Source: Rhodospirillales bacterium
GTDB taxonomy: Bacteria > Pseudomonadota > Alphaproteobacteria > Acetobacterales > Acetobacteraceae
Reading direction: 5' to 3'
NCBI GenBank assembly: GCA_025352915.1
Contig: JANXSA010000242.1
Span: forward strand, 1-10,728
DNA: 10,728 bases
In this document: one piece after another, positions 5,976 through 10,728 of the stretch
Position numbering within the stretch: the stretch's first letter is position 1
Layout: every line of letters starts with the position of its first letter
The notes under the pieces: generated by a model
What the model saw: the letters and a program-made list of their open reading frames with translations, nothing else
What the model was told of the DNA's origin: nothing
Databases searched by the model: none
Program-made: the position numbers and the translations under genes

Positions 5976-7610
5976 ATGCCCCGTCCGACGCGCCGCATGC
6001 CCGCCGCCCGCGCGATGATCACCGCCCCGCAGCCCGAGGCGGTCGAGGCCGGCGCCGACATCCTGCGCGCCGGCGGCTCCGCGGTGGACGCCATGCTCGC
6101 CTGCGCCTTCACCCAGGGCGTGGTCGATCCCCTGATGTGCGGCATTGGCGGCCTCGGCACGATCCAGGTCTATGACCCCATCACCGGCCGGCACCAGATC
6201 ATCGACGGCATGGGCACCTGTCCCGCCGCCGCCACGCCCACGCTCTGGGAACAGGATTTCCTCGGCGAATGCCCGGACGGCTTCGGCTTCATCGTCCGCG
6301 GCAACGTCAACGAAATCGGCCGCCGCGCCGTCACCACCCCGGGCATCATCGCCGCCTTCGCCCTGGCACATCGCCAGTTCGGCAAACTCCCGTGGTCCGA
6401 CCTCTTCGCCCCGGCCATCCGCGTAGCCCGCGAAGGCTGGCCCGTCCGCCCCCACGTCGCCGGCGTCTTCGCCACCAACGAGGCCGACTACGGCCGCCTG
6501 CCCTACATCGACAAACTCCGCCTCACCCCCGACGGCGCGCGGATCTACCTGCGCCCCGACGGCAGCGTGAAGAAGATCGGCGACATCATCACCAACCCCG
6601 ACCTCGCCGACACCCTCGCGATCCTCGCCCGCGACGGCGCCGAGGCCTTCTACACCGGCGAGATCGCCGCCCGCATCGTCACCGACCAGCAACAGCATGG
6701 CGGCCTGCTCTCCGCCGCCGACCTCGCCGGCTTCGCGCCGAGGGTGAATTCCCCCATCACCATCCCGTATCGCGGCCGCAGCATCGCCGTCCCGCCGCCC
6801 CCCGCCGGCGGCATCACGGTGGCGCAAATCCTGCGTATCCTCGAACGCTTCGACCTCGCCGCAATCGGCCACAACACCCCCGAATACATCCGCGTCGTCG
6901 CCGAAGCGATGAAGATCGCCGGGCGCGAAAAGGACGAGAACATCGGCGACCCCGACTTCTTCACCCCACCCCTCGCCCGCATGCTCTCCGACGACTGGGC
7001 CGACCAACAAGCCGCCGGCATCAAGCGCGGCGAAAAAGCCTCCCTCACCCGCGTCCTCGCCGACGCCCCACACACCACCACCCTCTCCGCCGTCGACGCC
7101 GGCGGCATGGTCGTCTCCGTCACCCACACCCTGGCCACCCCCTCCGGCGTCATCCCCGAAGGCACCGGCTTCATGCTTAACGGTGCCATGAACTGGTACG
7201 ACCCGCGCCCCGGCCGCCCCAGCTCCATCGCCCCCGGCAAGCGCCGCTTCTCCACCATGGCCCCCACCATCGTCTTCGAGAACGATCACCCAGTGATGAC
7301 CATCGGCGCCCCCGGCGGCGCCTGGATCGGCATCGCCATCCTCCAGGGCATCGTCAACGTCCTGGATTTCGGCATGACCATGCAGGAAGCCGTCCAGGCC
7401 CCGCGCTTCTCCGCCACCTCGGACAAGATCGACATCTCCAACCGCATCCCCCGCGCCACCCAGCGCGCGCTGGAAGCGATGGGCTATGACGTCGTCCGTT
7501 CCCCCCTCACCTTTGCCTTCGCCGGCGTCCATGGCATCACCATGTGGGACGGCGTGCTCGAAGGCGGCGCCGACCCACAGCGCGACGGCTATCCAGCGGG
7601 AGTTCAGTAA
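5976..7610 (+). CDS. Gamma-glutamyltransferase-family Ntn hydrolase, atypical substrate site
   Basis: A 544-residue member of the gamma-glutamyltranspeptidase family, which is made as a proenzyme and cleaves itself before a nucleophilic Thr. Here the site is Thr367 (APHTTTLSAVD), giving chains of about 366 and 178 residues. The N-terminal AEAGADILRAGGSAVDAMLA-type block, the PPPPAGGI loop near 273-280, KRRFSTM (422-428) and the oxyanion-loop GAPGG (444-448) are present, and the C-terminus ends ADPQRDGY as in the family. No signal peptide is seen, so it is probably cytoplasmic, unlike periplasmic Ggt. By alignment from memory with E. coli Ggt, Arg114, Asn411, Gln430 and Asp433, which bind the glutamyl alpha groups, correspond to Met79, Ala387, Ala404 and Asn406/Trp407. 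Glutathione is thus an unlikely substrate. HpxW, an oxamate amidohydrolase, is a precedent for another amide substrate. It is followed by the CnbZ-like gene after two bases. Confidence 0.85.
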   Translation: MPRPTRRMPAARAMITAPQPEAVEAGADILRAGGSAVDAMLACAFTQGVVDPLMCGIGGLGTIQVYDPITGRHQIIDGMGTCPAAATPTLWEQDFLGECPDGFGFIVRGNVNEIGRRAVTTPGIIAAFALAHRQFGKLPWSDLFAPAIRVAREGWPVRPHVAGVFATNEADYGRLPYIDKLRLTPDGARIYLRPDGSVKKIGDIITNPDLADTLAILARDGAEAFYTGEIAARIVTDQQQHGGLLSAADLAGFAPRVNSPITIPYRGRSIAVPPPPAGGITVAQILRILERFDLAAIGHNTPEYIRVVAEAMKIAGREKDENIGDPDFFTPPLARMLSDDWADQQAAGIKRGEKASLTRVLADAPHTTTLSAVDAGGMVVSVTHTLATPSGVIPEGTGFMLNGAMNWYDPRPGRPSSIAPGKRRFSTMAPTIVFENDHPVMTIGAPGGAWIGIAILQGIVNVLDFGMTMQEAVQAPRFSATSDKIDISNRIPRATQRALEAMGYDVVRSPLTFAFAGVHGITMWDGVLEGGADPQRDGYPAGVQ

Positions 7611-7612
7611 CC

Positions 7613-8368
7613 ATGGCCAATGTTCTCGACATCCCGGAGCGCGGCTTCCGCTTCGTCGAGGGGGTCTTTCAATACTCTGCCGGCGTGGCGGCACTCGCCG
7701 GCTTCCGCATGGAGCGGGCGCGCTTCGCCAACCCGGTCCCGCTGCACGATGGATTTGCCCGCATCCAGGCCTACCTGGCCTCCCTCGACTTGCCCCCCAC
7801 CGCCTTCGCCGCCTGCGAACTCCGCTCGCCCGAACCCTTCACCGAAGAAGGCTTCGTCGCCTTCAACCGAGCCTATTTCGGCGTCCTGGAAAAATGGGGC
7901 GTCATCATCGGCGGCCTCAACCCCATCGCCCGCTCGAACGTCTGCCCGGAACTGGACAAGCCCGACTGCCCCAGCTTCCACGCCTTCAGCTACGCCGTCC
8001 CCGCCGCCGGCGCACCACCCAGCTTCGTCATCGCCGGCAGCGGCGAAAGTGCGGAGGGCAAAGGCGACTACCGCGACAACACCGTCGCCTATCGCGACCT
8101 CTCAACCGCCGGCATGCGCGCCAAAATCCGCCACGTCATGGCCGAAATGGAACGCCGCATGACCGCCCTCGGCTTCACCTGGCCCGACACCACCGCTACC
8201 CAAGTCTACACCGTCCACGACCTCTTCCCCCACTTCGCCGAGGAAATCGTCGCCCGCGGCGCCGCCCGCCACGGCGCCACCTGGCAATTCTGCCGCCCGC
8301 CCGTGGTGGACCTGGAGTTCGAGGTCGATTGCCGCGGCGTGATGACGGAAATCGTGCTTCCAGGGTAA
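7613..8368 (+). CDS. 2-amino-5-chloromuconate deaminase CnbZ-like protein
   Basis: A 251-residue protein that I recognise as resembling CnbZ, the deaminase that releases ammonia from 2-amino(-5-chloro)muconate in chloronitrobenzene degradation by Comamonas. Family-like stretches are FRFVEGVFQYSAGVAAL near residues 12-28, FAACELRSPEPFTEEGF near 66-82, IARSNVCPE near 104-112 and the C-terminal VVDLEFEVDCRGVMTEIVL. The recognition is from memory of sequence patterns, not from a search. Some relatives are linked to the RidA/YjgF fold of imine/enamine deaminases. The start is ATG 7613, two bases after the preceding stop, with GGGAG at 7598-7602; the longer in-frame reading from 7544 overlaps the GGT gene and starts in an Arg-rich shadow. 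Coupling to the GGT-family gene suggests that both act in one pathway. The exact substrate is uncertain. Confidence 0.65.
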   Translation: MANVLDIPERGFRFVEGVFQYSAGVAALAGFRMERARFANPVPLHDGFARIQAYLASLDLPPTAFAACELRSPEPFTEEGFVAFNRAYFGVLEKWGVIIGGLNPIARSNVCPELDKPDCPSFHAFSYAVPAAGAPPSFVIAGSGESAEGKGDYRDNTVAYRDLSTAGMRAKIRHVMAEMERRMTALGFTWPDTTATQVYTVHDLFPHFAEEIVARGAARHGATWQFCRPPVVDLEFEVDCRGVMTEIVLPG

Positions 8369-8389
8369 TGCAAGAAGCTACGCAAGCAT

Positions 8390-8509
8390 GGGCTCCGCCC
8401 AAACCCGCCAGGGGCCAAGCCCCTGGACCTTATTAGTTTAAGGTCCAGGGGCTTGGCCCGTCGCGCGAAGGCGCGCAACGGACCTGGTGGGTCCAGGGCA
8501 AAGCCCTGG
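8390..8509. repeat. GC-rich hairpin array in a convergent gap, with a 20-bp perfect stem
   Basis: The gap 8369-8523 lies between converging genes and is filled with palindromes. The main one pairs 8412-8431 with 8440-8459, twenty perfect base pairs around an eight-base AT loop. Around it lie GGGC/GCCC (8390-8400), CGCGC/GCGCG (8462-8475), GGACC/GGTCC (8480-8494) and CCAGGGC/GCCCTGG (8493-8509). The words CCAGGG and its complement recur, so the array looks built from related units. It probably acts as a bidirectional terminator for the GGT/CnbZ-like pair and the deacetylase gene, though there is no T run. Similar GC-rich hairpin repeats are common in alphaproteobacterial intergenic DNA. Confidence 0.75.
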
Positions 8510-8523
8510 CCTTCCCCGTTTCC

Positions 8524-9378
8524 TTACCGCCCCCGCAAACTCACCCCATGCGGATACCGCGCCTTATACTCCGCCACCCCCGTCTCCATTGTCACAAACT
8601 TCGCTCCCTCCGCCTTCAGCACATCGAGCATGTGCTCCAGCATGAACATCCGATGCCCTCGCCCAATGACATGCGGATGGAACGTGTAAGTCAAAATTCC
8701 CCAGTCATAATATTTCTTCATATACTTGAACTCGTTGATGAAATTCTCAATCACCAATCGCGCATTCATCCCCCCCGGCAGAATCCCCTGCGGCGAGCGC
8801 GAATACTCAAAATGCGGATGGTCATCCAGCGCCCAGGAAATCGGCATCTCCACCAGCGCCGTATCCGGCCCGAACTCCATCGGCTCCAACAGCTCGATCC
8901 GGTCCCCCTTGCGCGCCTGATACGGGATGTAGTCATGCCCCATCATCGAGCTGTCATAGATGAACCCATGCTTCATCAGCAGGTCCACCGACACCTCCGA
9001 CAAATCCCACGCCGGCGAGCGATACCCCCGCGGCGCCCGCCCGGTCAGCCGCATGATCGACTCGTTGCCGCGGATCAGCTCCTGCTCCTCCCCCTCCGGC
9101 CCCAGCGTCGACGGCACCCGATGCGTCCAGCCATGATTGCCGATCTCATGCCCCGCCGCATGCACCGCGGCCACGCACGAAGGATACGAATCGATCGTAT
9201 GCCCCGGAATGAACCAGGTCGTCGGGATCGACCGTTCGTTCAAAAGCCGCAAAATCCGCTGCGCCGCCGGAATGCCGAAATCCCCCCGGCTGATCAGCGT
9301 CGGCGAGGTTTGCCCGCGCGATATCGCGGACGATGTGTTGTCGTGGTCAAAGGTCAGGCAGACAAAAAGGTCAGCCAT
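8524..9378 (-). CDS. CE4/NodB-fold polysaccharide deacetylase family protein (PgdA/allantoinase-like)
   Basis: A 284-residue member of the metal-dependent CE4 superfamily. The NodB motifs are in order: Asp11 and Asp13 in LTFDHDN (base and metal ligand), His82 and His86 in GNHGWTH, RSPAW at 120-124, and HPHVIGRGH starting at 234 with His234/His236. The FDHD form, the absence of a signal peptide or membrane anchor, and the overall length resemble the cytoplasmic H. pylori PgdA-like and PuuE-allantoinase-like branches rather than secreted chitin deacetylases. Members of these branches act on cyclic imides or allantoin, so an amide/imide hydrolase role fits the neighbours better than cell-wall editing (inference). 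The start is ATG 9378, with AGGAG seven bases upstream on the minus strand; the in-frame extension to 9450 has no such site. It is transcribed divergently from the amidohydrolase pair. Confidence 0.85.
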   Translation of the reverse strand: MADLFVCLTFDHDNTSSAISRGQTSPTLISRGDFGIPAAQRILRLLNERSIPTTWFIPGHTIDSYPSCVAAVHAAGHEIGNHGWTHRVPSTLGPEGEEQELIRGNESIMRLTGRAPRGYRSPAWDLSEVSVDLLMKHGFIYDSSMMGHDYIPYQARKGDRIELLEPMEFGPDTALVEMPISWALDDHPHFEYSRSPQGILPGGMNARLVIENFINEFKYMKKYYDWGILTYTFHPHVIGRGHRMFMLEHMLDVLKAEGAKFVTMETGVAEYKARYPHGVSLRGR

Positions 9379-9421
9379 GGCGGAACTCCTGATCGTGGCG
9401 CGAGGAAAGACTCGTGCCCCC

Positions 9422-9450
9422 AGGATCGTGTTTCCACCGCGCGCTGTCAA
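9422..9450 (-). promoter_or_regulatory. Candidate promoter of the CE4 deacetylase gene
   Basis: Reading the minus strand, a perfect TTGACA (-35) occupies 9450-9445. After 17 bases GATCCT (9427-9422) matches the -10 consensus at three of six positions. The predicted start of transcription would leave a leader of roughly 35-40 bases before ATG 9378. A 10-bp palindrome, CCCGCGCGGG (9463-9472), lies just upstream in the same divergent gap (9379-9518) and could bind a regulator shared with the amidohydrolase genes. No plus-strand promoter was clear. Confidence 0.45.
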
Positions 9451-9518
9451 AAAGCCGTCTTTCCCGCGCGGGCAGGGGGGTGTAGCCTTCCACCGTCCAG
9501 GACGCGTGGAATGCCAGC

Positions 9519-10643
9519 ATGAGCCAAACGGCCACCGCCATCGCCAACCAAGCCACCCAAGGCGGCCCCATGCTTGGCGGCCCCCTGCTTGGCGGTATCG
9601 ACTGCGACGTGCATCCCGCCGTCCCCAACATGGCTGCCCTGCTGCCTTATCTCGACCCGTACTGGCAGGAACAGGTCACCGTCCGCGGCATCGACGGCCT
9701 CGACCTCTCCAGCTTCCCGCTCCAGATGGACGCCCACGGCCGCCCGGACTGGCGCACCCCGGGCGAAAAGCCCGGCGCCTCGCTCGCCCGCCTGCGCGCC
9801 GACGCCCTGGACGGCTTCGGCACCCAATTCGCCATCTGCAACCCGCTTTACGGCGTGCTTGCCATCAACAACGAACACTTCGCCGCCGCCATCGCCCGCG
9901 CCATGAACGACTGGCTCGTCGCCGAGTGGCTCGACGCCGAACCCCGCCTGCGCGGCTCCATCGTCGTGCCGGCCCAGAACCCCGAACTCGCCGTCGACGA
10001 AATCAACCGCCGCGCCGCCGACCGCCGCTTCGTCCAGGTCCTCCTCCTCGCCCAGGGCGACATCCCGCTGGGCAACCGCCGCCTCTGGCCGATCTACGCC
10101 GCCGCCGAGCGCCACGGCCTGTCCATCGGCGTCCACGCCGGCAGCATCTTCCGCCACGCCACCACCTCGAACGGCTGGCCCTCGTACCACCTGGAGGATT
10201 ACGCCGCCCACGCACAGAGCTTCCAGTCCAACCTCCTCAGCCTGGTCCACGAGGGCGTGTTCAACAAACACCCCGCCCTCACCTTCGTCATGATCGAGAG
10301 CGGCTTCACCTGGCTGCCCACCTTCATGTGGCGCGCCAACAAGACCTGGCGCGGCGTCCGGGCGGAGGTCCCCTGGGTCGACCGCGCCCCCAGCGAACTC
10401 ATCCGCGCCCATGTCCGCTTCACCCTCCAACCCACCGACGCCCCGCCAACCGGCGCCGACATGGCGCGCGTGCTGGACATGATCGGCAGCGACGACATGC
10501 TGCTGTTCTCCACCGACTACCCGCACTGGCAGTTCGACGGCCACAACGTCTGGCCCGACGGCATCTCCCCCGCCCTCAAGCGCCGGATACTGGTCGACAA
10601 CCCCCGGAACGCCTACCCCAGATTGCAGGAGGCCCGCCCATGA
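9519..10643 (+). CDS. Amidohydrolase_2 family metal-dependent hydrolase/decarboxylase (ACMSD-like)
   Basis: A 374-residue TIM-barrel protein of the amidohydrolase-related family, which includes ACMSD (2-amino-3-carboxymuconate semialdehyde decarboxylase) and aromatic-acid decarboxylases or hydrolases. Metal-site candidates are the N-terminal DCDVH (residues 28-32), where the usual HxH reads DxH, His206 in IGVHAGS, and Asp333 in FSTDYPHW near the C-terminus. ESGFTWLP at 260-267 is also usual for the family. The start ATG 9519 has only a weak GTGGA site upstream. ATG 9573 is possible and would remove a low-complexity GGPML/GGPLL/GGIDC lead-in, yet keep the DCDVH motif. The stop overlaps the start of another amidohydrolase, so the two are coupled. 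An aminomuconate-type substrate would match the CnbZ-like neighbour, but this is inference. Confidence 0.85.
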   Translation: MSQTATAIANQATQGGPMLGGPLLGGIDCDVHPAVPNMAALLPYLDPYWQEQVTVRGIDGLDLSSFPLQMDAHGRPDWRTPGEKPGASLARLRADALDGFGTQFAICNPLYGVLAINNEHFAAAIARAMNDWLVAEWLDAEPRLRGSIVVPAQNPELAVDEINRRAADRRFVQVLLLAQGDIPLGNRRLWPIYAAAERHGLSIGVHAGSIFRHATTSNGWPSYHLEDYAAHAQSFQSNLLSLVHEGVFNKHPALTFVMIESGFTWLPTFMWRANKTWRGVRAEVPWVDRAPSELIRAHVRFTLQPTDAPPTGADMARVLDMIGSDDMLLFSTDYPHWQFDGHNVWPDGISPALKRRILVDNPRNAYPRLQEARP

Positions 10644-10728
10644 CCCCCGAAGACGGCCGCATCATCCCGTCCGAATCCCCCGCCAACATCTCCCGCGCCA
10701 AACTCAAGGTCATCGACTGCGACGTCCA
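10640..10728 (+). CDS. Second amidohydrolase_2 family protein, N-terminal fragment
   Basis: The first 29 codons of a gene that leaves the window on the right. Its ATG overlaps the TGA of the preceding amidohydrolase (ATGA), and AGGAGG at 10627-10632 with seven bases of spacing is a near-ideal ribosome site. The peptide starts MTPEDGRIIPSESP and reaches KLKVIDCDV, with the next bases beginning a His codon. This repeats the IDCDVH metal-site motif of the upstream protein. It is probably a paralog or partner subunit of the upstream protein. Only the family can be supported. Confidence 0.75.
   Translation, partial: MTPEDGRIIPSESPANISRAKLKVIDCDV

Noticed and set aside
7544..7612. Longer start of the CnbZ-like gene
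   Set aside because: The extra 23 residues are Arg-rich and lie in the shadow of the GGT-family C-terminus; ATG 7613 directly follows the stop and begins the conserved region.
5844..7694. A 616-residue minus-strand open frame antisense to the GGT-family gene
   Set aside because: Low-complexity Gly/Ala/Asp-rich translation that mirrors a high-GC gene. The plus-strand frame has clear family motifs and a strong ribosome site.
9447..10544. A 365-residue minus-strand frame antisense to the amidohydrolase
   Set aside because: Gly/Val/Ala/Asp-rich shadow without motifs; the plus-strand gene has the metal-site residues in order.

Overview
The window is high-GC, mostly C- or G-ending coding DNA with tight gene packing, Shine-Dalgarno-type starts and intergenic hairpin repeats. 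This fits an alphaproteobacterium, most likely Rhodospirillales/Acetobacteraceae. That placement is an inference from codon style and from the look of the intergenic repeats; no rRNA or other marker gene is present. No tRNA, CRISPR array, transposase or phage gene was seen, and no gap between genes exceeds 300 bases.

Layout. (a) 1-119, minus: the N-terminus of a dihydroorotase/hydantoinase-like amidohydrolase. It diverges across a 157-bp gap from a class III (GSA-aminomutase-like) PLP aminotransferase (277-1671). (b) After a probable terminator comes a compact plus-strand operon: amidase-signature hydrolase (1744-3159), TrmO-type tRNA methyltransferase (3164-3619) and a class I SAM methyltransferase (3619-4350). 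(c) A convergent gap with two hairpins leads to a minus-strand M20 carbamoylase/allantoate-amidohydrolase-like gene (4488-5723). (d) A 252-bp divergent gap holds an AT-rich multi-hairpin element (5802-5891). (e) A plus-strand pair follows: a gamma-glutamyltransferase-family Ntn hydrolase (5976-7610) and a protein resembling 2-amino-5-chloromuconate deaminase CnbZ (7613-8368). (f) A convergent gap with a 20-bp perfect stem separates these from a minus-strand CE4 (PgdA/allantoinase-like) deacetylase (8524-9378). (g) A divergent promoter region precedes two overlapping amidohydrolase_2 genes (9519-10643, and 10640 off the end).

Functional reading. Apart from TrmO and the SAM methyltransferase, nearly every gene encodes an enzyme acting on C-N bonds, from unrelated folds: cyclic amidohydrolase, PLP transaminase, amidase signature, M20 peptidase fold, Ntn hydrolase, CnbZ-like deaminase, CE4 NodB fold and amidohydrolase_2/ACMSD-like. 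This suggests an accessory catabolic region for a nitrogen-containing compound, perhaps a cyclic imide/ureide or an aminated ring-cleavage product. In two of the enzymes (Ntn and M20) the catalytic residues are kept, but residues that bind the alpha-amino-acid part of the classic substrates are replaced. Their true substrates are therefore probably not gamma-glutamyl or N-carbamoyl-amino-acid compounds. The pathway itself is inferred and cannot be settled from sequence alone.
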